DNA of 64,000 nucleotides from Ruaniaceae bacterium KH17 (GTDB lineage: Bacteria; Actinomycetota; Actinomycetes; Actinomycetales; Actinomycetaceae): NCBI GenBank assembly GCA_900199505.1, contig FZQV01000006.1, positions 1 to 64,000 on the forward strand, in the 5' to 3' direction. The position numbers and the translations under genes are program-made. This document shows, piece by piece, positions 25,137-33,618 of this stretch; positions within the stretch are counted from its first letter, which is position 1, and every line of letters starts with the position of its first letter. The notes beneath the pieces were generated by a model. It saw only the letters and a list, made by a program, of their open reading frames with translations. It did no database searches and was not told the DNA's origin.

Positions 25137-25835
25137 TCAGGCCTGTGGGCGCTCGGTGAGGTAGGCCAGCACCGCCCGGACCCGGCGATTCTCCTCGCCG
25201 GGACCGAGGTTGAGTTTCGCGAACACGTTCGCAACATGCTTCGCCACGGCGCCGCCGGAGAGGAACAACGAGTCCGCGATCTGTTGGTTCGACAGCCCGT
25301 TTGCCATTAGCTCCAGGACCTCAAGCTCTCGCGGAGTGAGGGCATCGAGCGCCGAGCGCTTGCTCTGCAAGAGGTGGGTCGCCACCTCCGGATCGACGAC
25401 GACGCCCCCAGCAGCCACGATGCCAAGCGAGCGCATGAAGTCGGCCACCCGGGAGATCCGGTCCTTGAGCAGGTAGCCAACGCCGCCGGTCGGCTCGTCG
25501 GGACTCGGGACACCGATCCCCGGGCCTCCGCTCGCGAAGAGCTCCGTCGCATAGGCGGGCGCCACGTACTGCGAGAGCACCAGAATGCCCAACTGCGGAT
25601 AGCGGGAGCGAAGGGCGAGCGCCGTCTCCAGGCCGTCGTCGGTCATGGTGGGAGGCATGCGAACGTCCGTCAGAACGACGTCGGGGGCGTGACCCTCCCG
25701 CATTGCGCGGTCCACGACGGCCTCGAGCTCGGTGGCGCTCGCGGCTTGCGCGATCACCTCGTGGCCCTGGCGTTCCAGCAAACCCACGAGCCCCTCACGT
25801 AGTAGCGCCGCATCATCGGCAATGATCAGCTTCAC
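25137..25835 (-). CDS. NarL/LuxR-type response regulator
   Basis: Receiver domain with phosphoacceptor Asp in DVVLTDVRMPP and the conserved Lys in GYLLKDRI; C-terminal LuxR helix-turn-helix LTPRELEVLELMANGLSNQQIADSLFLSGGAV. It has 232 residues. It forms a pair with the histidine kinase just upstream (25938-26870), although a family C repeat lies between them. The divergent ABC exporter at 26999 is the probable target or co-sensor. The receiver contains an insertion (SGGPGIGVPSPDEPTGG) longer than usual. Confidence 0.93.
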   Translation of the reverse strand: MKLIIADDAALLREGLVGLLERQGHEVIAQAASATELEAVVDRAMREGHAPDVVLTDVRMPPTMTDDGLETALALRSRYPQLGILVLSQYVAPAYATELFASGGPGIGVPSPDEPTGGVGYLLKDRISRVADFMRSLGIVAAGGVVVDPEVATHLLQSKRSALDALTPRELEVLELMANGLSNQQIADSLFLSGGAVAKHVANVFAKLNLGPGEENRRVRAVLAYLTERPQA

Positions 25836-25849
25836 TTCACACCTCTCTC

Positions 25850-25931
25850 GTTGGCTGAGCGGAGCGCAACGGAGTCGAGATCATAGATCGCCATGGTCTC
25901 GACTCCGCCCTCTGGCCTTCGCTCAACCAAC
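25850..25931. repeat. Family C inverted repeat between kinase and regulator genes
   Basis: Arms GTTGGCTGAGCGGAGCG...GTCGAGATC and GGTCTCGACTCC...GCTCAACCAAC are inverted. It begins 6 bp from the histidine kinase stop. It may act as a partial terminator or mRNA end within the two-component operon. Confidence 0.8.
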
Positions 25932-25937
25932 GGAATC

Positions 25938-26870
25938 TCATGACTCCTCCTCAAGTGGAATGACCACGGAGGACTCGCCTTCCAGGAGCAGGAGCGGAAT
26001 CCGCGTGGAGACGGTGGTGGGGCCGCCAGGCGGGCTCGACAGCTCCAGTGTTCCACCAAAGGCGCGCAACCGCTCACGCATGCCCATGAGGCCGTGGCCG
26101 GCCTGAAGACGCGCACCACCTGGGCCGGAATCGACAACGCTCACGTGGAGGTCGTTATCCGCAGCGAGGAGCACCGTGACCTCGGCATCGCGGGCGTACT
26201 TCGCGACATTCGTGAGCGCTTCGGAGACCAGAAAGTACGCAGACGCCACCACACCTTCCGGTATCTGGGGGAGTGGGTGCGGCACGCGTACCGTGACGTC
26301 CAGGCTGGAGCGTGCGGCGATATCCCGCACGGCCGCCTCGAGCCCCATGTCGCTGAGCACCTTGGGGTGGATCCCCGCGACGGTGCGGCGCAGCTCAGTG
26401 AGCGCCTCGTCCGTGGTGTCTTGCGCCTTGCTGAGGAGCTCCGCGACACTCGCCAGCCGTGGGTCCGCCTGGCCCTCGCGGACGCCGTCGAGCAACATGC
26501 TCGCCTCCCCCACCTGCATGGAGGCGGCCACGATGTACTGCTGGGCGCCGTCGTGCAGGTCCCGCTCGATCCGGCGCCGCTCAATCTCGAACGCCTGCAC
26601 GATCTCACGCCGACTCTGCGTGAGTTCCTGAAGTTCGGTGGAGTATGTGGCGGGGTCCCCGAGCGGTGCCTCGCGGCGGCTCCTGCGGCGCTCCAGCCAC
26701 GGGATGAGCAGCGTGCACATTCCTGCCCACATGACGAGAATGAGCACCGTGCCGAAAGCTCCGGGCCGCGCACCGAGCATCGCAAGGAACGACACCGCTG
26801 CCACCACCGGCACGACGGCGATCGCCAGCACGGCCCGTACGGGCAGGCGGTGCTGGGGTTCAGATCGCAT
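25938..26870 (-). CDS. Sensor histidine kinase (HisKA_3/NarX-type)
   Basis: Membrane sensor with two N-terminal transmembrane helices (residues about 12-60), then the dimerisation/phosphoacceptor segment EIERRRIERDLHDGAQQY with the phosphorylated His in LHDGAQ, and a HATPase domain (SEALTNVAKYA N-box, DSGPGGA, GHGLMGMRERLRAFGG). It has 310 residues. The short extracellular loop suggests intramembrane sensing, possibly with the divergent ABC exporter. A TATCGT -10 box 6 nt before the ATG suggests a leaderless mRNA. Confidence 0.92.
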   Translation of the reverse strand: MRSEPQHRLPVRAVLAIAVVPVVAAVSFLAMLGARPGAFGTVLILVMWAGMCTLLIPWLERRRSRREAPLGDPATYSTELQELTQSRREIVQAFEIERRRIERDLHDGAQQYIVAASMQVGEASMLLDGVREGQADPRLASVAELLSKAQDTTDEALTELRRTVAGIHPKVLSDMGLEAAVRDIAARSSLDVTVRVPHPLPQIPEGVVASAYFLVSEALTNVAKYARDAEVTVLLAADNDLHVSVVDSGPGGARLQAGHGLMGMRERLRAFGGTLELSSPPGGPTTVSTRIPLLLLEGESSVVIPLEEES

Positions 26871-26906
26871 ACCCTAACGATATGCGGCGCGAGTGCCCGT
26901 GACAGT

Positions 26907-26937
26907 AGCCCCAGCACCCCTACGGGTGGTGCTGGCT
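26907..26937. promoter_or_regulatory. Inverted repeat in the divergent kinase/ABC promoter region
   Basis: AGCCCCAGCACCC and GGGTGGTGCTGGCT form an imperfect stem with a CTAC centre between the divergently read sensor kinase and ABC genes. It could be an operator for the response regulator or a shared hairpin; no T tract is present. Confidence 0.45.
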
Positions 26938-26998
26938 CCACCTCACTTCGGAACCTGGCACCATAGATCGGGATGCCGTCCGGCGCTGAAATGGAGAC

Positions 26999-27742
26999 AT
27001 GAACCAGATGACTCAGCCCACGTCCCCGGGTGCCCCGGCGCCGTCCACCCCTCGCCCCGGCGATCTGGCCGGATTTGACCTCACCAAGAGCTACGGCCAC
27101 GTCCGGGCGCTCGCAGGAGTCTCGCTCGTGGTGCCGAAGGGTCAATCGCTCGCCGTGATGGGGCCCTCCGGTTCCGGTAAGTCCACGCTGATCCACGTGA
27201 TCTCGGGCATCTTGACCCCCGACGACGGCGTGGCCCAGTTGGGCGGAGCACCGATCTCGACGCTCTCGGACGCCGCGCGCTCGAAGCTGCGCCGCGAGCA
27301 ATTCGGGTTCGTGTTCCAGGACGGCCAGCTCCTGCCGGAACTGCCCGCGCGCGAGAATGTGGCGCTTCCACTCATGTTGAACGGCAGCTCACGATCGATT
27401 GCCCTGGGGATCGCCGACTCCTGGCTGGAGCGGCTCGGTCTCGCCGGCATGGGCGACCGCCGCCCCGGCGAAATGTCCGGTGGTCAGGCCCAGCGCGTGG
27501 CGATCGCGCGCGCCATGGTGCACCAGCCCGCCGTCGTCTTCGCCGATGAGCCGACCGGCGCCCTCGACCAGGCCACCGGCCACGAGGTCATGCAGATCCT
27601 CACCACCGCGACCCAGATGGCGGGGGCCTCGCTGATCGTGGTGACGCATGACTCTAAGGTGGCCGGATGGTGCCAGCGGCTCGTGGAGATTCGCGACGCC
27701 GTGATTCACGATGACCGCATGATCGGCGGTGCTGCACGATGA
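26999..27742 (+). CDS. ABC transporter ATP-binding protein (LolD/BceA-type)
   Basis: ATPase of a MacB/Bce-like transporter. It has 247 residues, with Walker A GPSGSGKSTL, signature MSGGQAQRVAIAR, Walker B VVFADEPTGALD and the H-loop VTHDSKV. The start ATG at 26999 has GGAGAC upstream; a second ATG is at 27008. It overlaps its permease gene by 4 nt (ATGA). A divergent two-component system next to it fits the antimicrobial-peptide-sensing modules of Gram-positives, though the permease here is shorter than BceB. Confidence 0.92.
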   Translation: MNQMTQPTSPGAPAPSTPRPGDLAGFDLTKSYGHVRALAGVSLVVPKGQSLAVMGPSGSGKSTLIHVISGILTPDDGVAQLGGAPISTLSDAARSKLRREQFGFVFQDGQLLPELPARENVALPLMLNGSSRSIALGIADSWLERLGLAGMGDRRPGEMSGGQAQRVAIARAMVHQPAVVFADEPTGALDQATGHEVMQILTTATQMAGASLIVVTHDSKVAGWCQRLVEIRDAVIHDDRMIGGAAR

Positions 27743-29148
27743 AGAACGCGCTCTCGCTCGCGCCGCGGCTCGCGGCGGCACGGCTAAAGGGTGGCCGCGG
27801 CGGGGCCGTCCTCGATGTCTTCGCCGTGATCGCCTTCACCGTCGCCACGTTGCTGGCGCTCACCGTTGCCGGCGGCACCTGGATGTTCCTCGACTGGAAC
27901 TGGAACGGAAACCCCGAACTGCTCACGAACCTCGGCCTGCCCAACGACGAGGCAACACAGTCGTTCATCGAGATCTATGTGCTCCTTGCCGCGCTCGCCT
28001 GCGCACTGGTCGTGGTGCCGATCCTGAGCCTCGGCGGTGCGGCGGCGCGCCTCGGTGCGCGCGGGCGTTCGACCCGCCTCGCCTCACTGCGTCTGATCGG
28101 AATGACCGGTGGTGAGGTTGTCGCGATCTCCGTGGTCGAGACCATCGTGCAGGCCGTCGTCGGCATGATCCTGGGCACCATTCTGTGGCTCGTGTCGCTT
28201 CCCGCATGGGGTTTGATTACTTTTCAGACGGTGCAGCTCACGCCGTCTCTCATGCGCGGGCCCTGGTGGCTGTGGCTCGCCGTGTGGGGCGTGATCTTGG
28301 TGCTCGCGATCATTTCGACGATTGTCGGCTTGCGCCGCGTGCGGATTTCTCCGCTTGGCGTGGCGGCGCGGCAAACGCCGCCCGCGATGAAGGTGTGGCG
28401 CGCGGTGGCATTTGTTGTGGTCGCCGTGGTCGCCGTCGTCTACGTCCAGAGCATGCCGACGGACGGGATCCGTAACATCCTGACAGTAGTTGGCGTGGTT
28501 GCCGGGTTCATTGCGGCGCTCCTCCTCGTGATCAACCTGGTGGGTCCATGGGTAATCCAGCTGATCGCCCGGATGCGCACCCGCACCGATTCGGTTCCGA
28601 TGCTGCTTGCCGCGCGCCGCCTCGCCGACGACCCGAAGGCCGCCTGGCGCAACGTCTCGGCGCTCGCACTACTCGGGTTTCTCGGCGCGTTCGCGATCAT
28701 GATTCCTTCCGGCAGTGACGAGTTCTTCGTGGACGATCCGCTCTCGGCAACAATGTTCACGGACCTGCGCACAGGCGTGCTCATCACGCTCGCGATCGGA
28801 TTCGTGGTGGGCGCGGTCTCGACATTGGTCGCCCAGTCCGCGTCCGTCGTCGACCGTGCAGATGAGGCGCGCTCCCTTGACCGGATGGGTGTGCCGCGCA
28901 ATGTCTTCGCGAAGATGCGCCGCCGCCAGGTGTTGCTACCGCTGCTCGTCACGCTCGGCGTCTCGGTGGGACTTGGGCTCCTGCTCTCCTCGCCTTTCTT
29001 TGCGGTGATGGCGCAGATGAACGCATTGAACCCACTCATGCTCGTGGCCGTGGTGACGTTCGGGATCGGGCTTACTGTGATCGCCGCCGAGGCCTGCCGT
29101 CCGGTGCAGACCTCGATCCTCAACCAGGCCTCCCGTCGCAACGACTGA
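27739..29148 (+). CDS. FtsX-like ABC transporter permease
   Basis: 469 residues with about eight hydrophobic segments in two sets; RLASLRLIGMTGGEVVAISVVETIVQA is the characteristic cytoplasmic FtsX-domain motif, repeated near the C-terminus as RSLDRMGVPRNVFAKMRRRQ. It couples to the ATPase encoded immediately upstream. Probably exports or removes a lipid-phase compound such as an antimicrobial peptide; substrate unknown. It lacks the very large extracellular domain of BceB. Confidence 0.88.
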   Translation: MKNALSLAPRLAAARLKGGRGGAVLDVFAVIAFTVATLLALTVAGGTWMFLDWNWNGNPELLTNLGLPNDEATQSFIEIYVLLAALACALVVVPILSLGGAAARLGARGRSTRLASLRLIGMTGGEVVAISVVETIVQAVVGMILGTILWLVSLPAWGLITFQTVQLTPSLMRGPWWLWLAVWGVILVLAIISTIVGLRRVRISPLGVAARQTPPAMKVWRAVAFVVVAVVAVVYVQSMPTDGIRNILTVVGVVAGFIAALLLVINLVGPWVIQLIARMRTRTDSVPMLLAARRLADDPKAAWRNVSALALLGFLGAFAIMIPSGSDEFFVDDPLSATMFTDLRTGVLITLAIGFVVGAVSTLVAQSASVVDRADEARSLDRMGVPRNVFAKMRRRQVLLPLLVTLGVSVGLGLLLSSPFFAVMAQMNALNPLMLVAVVTFGIGLTVIAAEACRPVQTSILNQASRRND

Positions 29149-29154
29149 ATCACG

Positions 29155-29257
29155 TCATCCTGCGCGGAGCGAAGCGAAGTCGCAGGATCCAGATGGCGCG
29201 CGGGTTCTTGGCGCAGTCGAGTTGCGTTCCTGGATCCTGCGACTGCGCGCAGGATGA
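29155..29257. repeat. Family D inverted repeat, copy 1
   Basis: TCATCCTGCGCGGAGCGAAG...CGCAGGATCC on the left and GGATCCTGCGACTGCGCGCAGGATGA on the right are inverted arms around about 40 bp. It begins 7 bp after the permease stop. A second copy is at 61631-61739. Confidence 0.8.
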
Positions 29258-29273
29258 TGAAGCTGTGGGCAGC

Positions 29274-29621
29274 CTATTCCTCGCTCGGTGGCAGGTCCGC
29301 GGTGGCCAGCCGGACGTCGTCGGCGAAGGACTCCGGATCCACGAGCGCGCGGCGAATCGCGCACCCTTGGCCGTCTGTCCGAATGGGCGTGCCTTCTTGG
29401 AGCCAACGCTCCCGGGCCTCATGGAGGAGCTGGCCCGGGAGCGTTCCTTGTGCGTTGGTGACCCGCCACCACGGCACAGTCCCGCCCCAAGCGCTCATCA
29501 CGGCGCCCACCTGGCGCGGACCGGTTCCCACGAGCGCGGCGATCAGGCCGTAATTGGCCACACACCCTGGCGGGACGCACTCCGCTGCTCGGAGGACCCG
29601 TTCCACCAGCACCTCGTCCAT
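29274..29621 (-). CDS. Alkyltransferase-like protein (ATL, MGMT-related, no catalytic Cys)
   Basis: A 115-residue DNA-repair protein that binds O6-alkylguanine and flags it for nucleotide excision repair. It matches the MGMT C-terminal domain: RVLRAAECVPPGCVANYGLIAALVG, then RQVGAVMSAWGGTVPWWRVTNAQG. The active-site PCHR of methyltransferases is PWWR here, so it cannot accept the alkyl group, as in E. coli YbaZ (PWHR). The ATG at 29621 starts the homology. Confidence 0.88.
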   Translation of the reverse strand: MDEVLVERVLRAAECVPPGCVANYGLIAALVGTGPRQVGAVMSAWGGTVPWWRVTNAQGTLPGQLLHEARERWLQEGTPIRTDGQGCAIRRALVDPESFADDVRLATADLPPSEE

Positions 29622-29901
29622 GGTGCGAGCATACGACGCCGAAATCATACACAGTTGCCAAAAAGGTGCCCCTCTGAGCGCAGAGAAGCTCACAGATGTA
29701 CGGATCTCAGCAGATTATGGTCGTGGTGGCCGGTAGCCGCCGGAAAAGTGCGGCACTCAGATCGCGATTCTGGGCCACCATGGGCAGGAGACTCCATCTG
29801 GCAACCTTTTTTCCGCGCCGGCGGGGTGAGATGTCCTGCGCGGCACGTGGCCGGGTGGGCCCACGAATGGTGAGATACTGGCAGGGCTACAAGGAGGATT
29901 C

Positions 29902-30438
29902 ATGCTGACTCGTGCGCGTATTCGTGCCGTTGCGTTTCTCGCCGCCGCCGGAGTCCTGGCGGCATGCACCTCGAGTGTGAACCCGGCGCCGGAGGCCACA
30001 ACGCCGCAGGGCGCAGCACCGCAGCCAGCTGAGGTCACGGTTGAGGATCCGTGGATCAAAGCCACCGATGAGATGATGACCGGCGCCTTTGGCACGATCC
30101 ACAATGACACCGGCCGCGATCTGCATGCCGTGAGCGCCGCGAGCCCACTGAGTGCGCGCGTGGAGCTACACGAAGTGCTCGCTCAGGGCACCACACCGGT
30201 CATGAGTGAGATGCCGGACGGCTTCTTGATCCCCGCTGGCGGCAGCTACACCCTCGAGCCGGGCGGCCCGCACGTGATGCTCATGGGCCTGACGGCGCCC
30301 ATCGAAGCGGGCGAAGACGTGGAACTCACGCTGACCTTCAGCGATGGAAGCGACGTCACGTGGACCGCCCCAGCGCGCACATATTCGGGCGCGGGCGAGT
30401 CTTACATGGGCGATGGGGAGGCCACGGAAGCGCCGTGA
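29902..30438 (+). CDS. PCuAC-family copper chaperone lipoprotein
   Basis: Extracytoplasmic copper(I)-binding lipoprotein. The ATG follows AAGGAGG. The signal peptide ends in the lipobox GVLAAC (Cys about residue 21). The metal motif is H-x(n)-M ... H-x-M: a His in RVELHEVLAQGTTPVMSEM and the final HVMLMGL. It has 178 residues. Its stop overlaps the start of the DyP peroxidase gene (GTGA), which implies that the chaperone and peroxidase are made together. Confidence 0.88.
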   Translation: MLTRARIRAVAFLAAAGVLAACTSSVNPAPEATTPQGAAPQPAEVTVEDPWIKATDEMMTGAFGTIHNDTGRDLHAVSAASPLSARVELHEVLAQGTTPVMSEMPDGFLIPAGGSYTLEPGGPHVMLMGLTAPIEAGEDVELTLTFSDGSDVTWTAPARTYSGAGESYMGDGEATEAP

Positions 30439-31679
30439 CACACGATCCGATCTCCGGCAACGAGGCCGGTGAGAGTTCCGTCCCCGAGAGTGTGGACCCG
30501 CAACGCGAGGGCCTCTCGCGTCGTGCCCTCCTGTTCGGTGGTGGTGGACTCGCGGTGGGCGCGATTGCAGGGGCGGCGCTCGCAGGCAATGTGATCGATC
30601 GGGCTGCGACCAGTGTGGACGCCATCGTCCCGTGGCGCGGCGCGCACCAGGCGGGGATCGTGACCACACCGCAGGGTTTCCTCACGCTGATCGCGTTCGA
30701 TCTGGCCGACGGCGTTGACGCACTCCGCTTGGAACGGCTCCTTCGGATCTGGACCGACGGCATCGACCGGCTCACTCAGGGTAGGCCCGGACTCACGGAC
30801 ACGGAGCCGGAACTCGCGGCGCATCCGGCGCGGCTGACCTGCACGGTGGGTCTCGGATCGGGCGCTTTCACGCAGACCGGGCTCGAGTCGCGCCGACCGG
30901 TGTGGCTTCGCCCGCTCCCGGCGTTCCCGAACGAGGAACTGGACGAGGCCTGGTCCGGCGGTGATCTCGTGCTGCAGGTGTGCGGGGAGGATCCGTCCGT
31001 GGTGGCCCATGCGGCGCGCTTCCTCGCGAAGGATGTGCGGGACTTCACCACGGTGCGCTGGACCCAGAACGGGTTCCGGAACGCCGCCGGTCAGGTACCC
31101 GCGGGCACTTTCCGCAACCAGTTTGGTCAGCTCGATGGCTCGCAGAACCTGCAGGGCGAGGAGGCGCAGTACGTCTTCATCGACGATCCCACCGCCCCCG
31201 CGTGGCTGCTCGGCGGTTCCACTATGGTGGTGCGCAGGATCCGGATGAACCTGGACACCTGGGACGAACTTGATCGCCCAGGCCGGGAAAACGCCGTCGG
31301 GCGGAGGCTTGATGATGGGGCGCCGCTCACGGGCGGAACGGAGGCGAGTGCCGCCGATCTGGATGCGAAGAACGCACTCGGATTTCCGGTGATCGATCAG
31401 GCGGCACACATCCGCCGTTCCCGCACGGACGATCCCACGCAGCGTTTTCTGCGACGGCCATACACGTACCAGGGGGAACCGGCGGGCACGATTTCGGATA
31501 CCGGGCAGGTGTGGATCGCATTCCAGAAGGACATCGAGCACCAGTACATCCCGGTGCAGCGGCGGCAGTCTGAGTTGGATCTGTTGAACGTGTGGATCAC
31601 GCCGATCGGCTCGGCCGTGTTCGCGGTGCCGCGAGGCGTGCGCGAGGGCGAGTTCCTCGCGCAGGACCTATTCGGCTAG
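30435..31679 (+). CDS. Tat-exported DyP-type haem peroxidase
   Basis: Haem peroxidase exported folded by Tat: the N-terminus has SRRALLFGGGGLAVGAIAG (twin Arg plus hydrophobic core). It has the DyP motif GxxDG in FGQLDGSQN, the proximal haem His in VIDQAAHIRR and the C-terminal FQKDIEHQYIPVQRR, as in EfeB/DtpA. It has 414 residues. The GTG start overlaps the copper chaperone stop. In Streptomyces, DtpA-type peroxidases are encoded beside copper chaperones and work in copper trafficking, so this could be a similar pair. Confidence 0.92.
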   Translation: MTHDPISGNEAGESSVPESVDPQREGLSRRALLFGGGGLAVGAIAGAALAGNVIDRAATSVDAIVPWRGAHQAGIVTTPQGFLTLIAFDLADGVDALRLERLLRIWTDGIDRLTQGRPGLTDTEPELAAHPARLTCTVGLGSGAFTQTGLESRRPVWLRPLPAFPNEELDEAWSGGDLVLQVCGEDPSVVAHAARFLAKDVRDFTTVRWTQNGFRNAAGQVPAGTFRNQFGQLDGSQNLQGEEAQYVFIDDPTAPAWLLGGSTMVVRRIRMNLDTWDELDRPGRENAVGRRLDDGAPLTGGTEASAADLDAKNALGFPVIDQAAHIRRSRTDDPTQRFLRRPYTYQGEPAGTISDTGQVWIAFQKDIEHQYIPVQRRQSELDLLNVWITPIGSAVFAVPRGVREGEFLAQDLFG

Positions 31680-31708
31680 CCGTCGTTTTCCGAGCGTATG
31701 TTCTACCG

Positions 31709-31773
31709 CTGGTTGAAAGCCGCCGGCGGGAGTCGAAGCCATTGCGCGCTGTGATTGCGGTTCGCTCAATTGT
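31709..31773. repeat. Family C repeat between convergent genes
   Basis: GGTTGAAAGCC...GAGTCGAAGCC and GGTTCGCTCAAT form the decayed arms. It lies 29 bp after the peroxidase stop and 6 bp from the bioY stop, where it could terminate both genes. Confidence 0.7.
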
Positions 31774-31779
31774 GGAGGT

Positions 31780-32376
31780 TTAGCGGCGCTTCCCGAGCAG
31801 GCGCCAGGTGCCGGGCAGGAGCGCGGCGGCGGCCACGGCCTTGATGGCGTCGCCGATCAGGAAGGGCACGACGCCGAGTGCGAGGGCGCCGGGTAGGTCT
31901 AGGCCGGCGAAGACCGCGAGCCACGGCACACCGAAGAGGTACACCACGGTGGTGGCTCCCACCGCCGAAAGTACAGTGGGTAGCACACGCCGGTCTGCGC
32001 GGCGCCGAGCAAGGACACCCATCAGCACGGCGGCGGCGATGTACCCGAGGATGTAGCCGAACGAGGCGAAGGCCCACCCGGACGCGCCGTCCGCGAACAT
32101 GGGTGCGCCCGCGAGGCCGAGCACGAGGTATGCGCCGGTCGCGGCGAGCGCGCGCAGCGGCCCGAGCCCCGCGCCGATCAGGAGCACCGAGAACGTGGCG
32201 AGCGAGAGCGGGACCGGCGTGAACGGCAGCGGGATCGCAACGTTGCCGGTGCCCCATAGCAGTAGCACGGCGCCGGCGATCAGTGCCACCTCGCGCGCGA
32301 CGCGCTGGGCGGCTGCGGGGAGCCGGGGGACGAGCACGTCCGAGAGCACGGGTGCGGTGAGGGCGGGAGTGGTCAC
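31780..32376 (-). CDS. bioY: BioY biotin transporter substrate-binding subunit
   Basis: S-component of a biotin ECF transporter with six hydrophobic segments. It has 198 residues. VAIPLPFTPVPLSLATFSVLLIGAGLGPLRA is cut here to the motif PFTPVPLSLATFSVLL with the following GASGWAFASFGYILGYIAAA, both BioY hallmarks; the C-terminal VVPFLIGDAIKAVAAAALLP also fits. No ECF ATPase/T subunit is adjacent, so it would use shared ones. The GTG start at 32376 follows AAAGGA. Confidence 0.93.
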   Translation of the reverse strand: MTTPALTAPVLSDVLVPRLPAAAQRVAREVALIAGAVLLLWGTGNVAIPLPFTPVPLSLATFSVLLIGAGLGPLRALAATGAYLVLGLAGAPMFADGASGWAFASFGYILGYIAAAVLMGVLARRRADRRVLPTVLSAVGATTVVYLFGVPWLAVFAGLDLPGALALGVVPFLIGDAIKAVAAAALLPGTWRLLGKRR

Positions 32377-32664
32377 GGGGGTCCTTTCGCGGGCCTCGGT
32401 CTGCGATACACAGCGGGTTCGCCGCCGTTCCCCAATCTATGGCCGACGGCGCTCCCACCACCTGGTACGAACCCTCCAATTCGCAGCGCGGCCGGGTGTG
32501 CGTGCGCTCTAGGACCCGGGTGTGGTTGCGGCGGGCGGCTGAGGCTGAGGATGGCGGGGTTGGGTGCGCGGACGACGGCATGCCGTGCGGCGGTGTGCGG
32601 CCACGGCCGGGGACGGCGACAACGGGCGCGCGCGTGGACGCGTCCCGCGCGAGCTGTGTGCGAT

Positions 32665-32696
32665 TTGGTACGTATCGGGCGCCTGAGACGTACCAA
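32665..32696. repeat. Family G palindrome, copy 2
   Basis: Nine-bp perfect arms TTGGTACGT / ACGTACCAA around a GGCGCC centre. It is one of two large palindromes in the 654-bp gene-free stretch 32377-33030; the rest of that gap shows no convincing gene. Confidence 0.65.
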
Positions 32697-32733
32697 GACA
32701 TGCAGGGCTCGAGCGGATCGGGTTCCCGAGGGC

Positions 32734-32793
32734 CGAAGTGGTTGCAGCTCTGGCGCGTCAAGAGTGCGAGGCGCCAGAGGAGCAACCACTTCG
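32734..32793. repeat. Family E long inverted repeat, copy 2
   Basis: 23-bp arms beginning CGAAGTGGTTGC and ending GCAACCACTTCG with two mismatches, separated by 14 bp. The arms include CTCTGGCGC/GCGCCAGAG. Related to the repeat at 19228-19283 through GTGGTTGC. Confidence 0.75.
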
Positions 32794-33007
32794 TCCTGGC
32801 GGCCTTGTGACGTCGCCGTCCGCGCGTTGTCACGGGACTGTGACACCGGATTGGTCCGTCCCCAGCCCGAAGCGGTGCGCGGCCGGCGCGGCATGGTTGA
32901 ACTGGTGCCGGGATGAATGCGTCCGTCCCTAGCCTGAAACCGTACGCCGCCGCACGGTGCGCGGGTGCGCGGATCGGAGATCCCGCGCAGGGCCTTCCCG
33001 ATCGCTG

Positions 33008-33038
33008 AACGATCGTTTAGTATGGTGAACATGCGTTC
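33008..33038 (+). promoter_or_regulatory. tetR promoter with tandem operator-like palindromes
   Basis: AACGATCGTT (33008-33017) and TGAACATGCGTTCA (33025-33038) are two palindromes sharing GAAC/GTTC half-sites. The -10 box TAGTAT (33018-33023) lies between them, 7 nt before the ATG. This fits autorepression by the TetR protein. Confidence 0.6.
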
Positions 33039-33618
33039 AGACCTCACCGCCGCGGCCCGGATCCGGGATGCGGCCATCGACGTTTTCGGCCAGCGTGGCT
33101 TCGACGCCGCCTCGGTCCGCGATATCGCACACGAGGCGAGAGTCTCTCCGGCGCTGGTGATGCACCACTTTGGCTCCAAGGACGGCCTGCGCGAGCACTG
33201 TGATGAGTACCTGATGAATGAAGGCCTGCGGCTTGGCGGAGACGTCGATATCGCCGACTCCGCCGCGCTCACCGCCATGATCGCCGCCTATCCGCCGGAC
33301 CACCCCTGGCTCGTTTACATCTCCCGAATCATCCTCGACGGCGGACCTGCGGGCGCCGCGCTCTGGGACCGGCTCGCCGCGGAGGCCGAGCGCGCACTGG
33401 ACACAGGCAGCTACCCCCTCCAACTTCGCCCAGAGCTCGACCCGGCCGCGGCAGCGTCGGTAGCCACCGCCGTCGGGCTGATTCCGCTGGCTTTCCAGAG
33501 CCATCTGGCACGCAACCTCGGCGCCGAGCGGCTCGAGGGCGACGCCTACCAGAACGTCATGGCCACCCTGATGGAGCTCCTTATGAGCGGGCTCTACGAA
33601 CCGAAAGGAGACGCATGA
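33031..33618 (+). CDS. TetR-family transcriptional regulator
   Basis: A 195-residue repressor; N-terminal helix-turn-helix AAIDVFGQRGFDAASVRDIAHEARVSPALVMHHFGSKDGL is classic (cited segments: FGQRGFDAASVRDIAHEA and MHHFGSKDGL). It is the first gene of an operon with an ABC ATPase and permease, overlapping the ATPase gene by 4 nt, and probably represses this operon until the exporter's substrate is present. The ATG at 33031 fits a leaderless mRNA; another ATG is 9 bp upstream. Confidence 0.9.
   Translation: MRSDLTAAARIRDAAIDVFGQRGFDAASVRDIAHEARVSPALVMHHFGSKDGLREHCDEYLMNEGLRLGGDVDIADSAALTAMIAAYPPDHPWLVYISRIILDGGPAGAALWDRLAAEAERALDTGSYPLQLRPELDPAAAASVATAVGLIPLAFQSHLARNLGAERLEGDAYQNVMATLMELLMSGLYEPKGDA

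Noticed and set aside
29193-29873. 226-residue frame on the plus strand
   Set aside because: It runs through a family D repeat and antisense to the alkyltransferase-like gene; no domain seen.
32377-33030. Coding frames in the gap between bioY and tetR
   Set aside because: Frames are short, Arg-rich on all strands and interrupted by large palindromes; no start with a ribosome site or family match.
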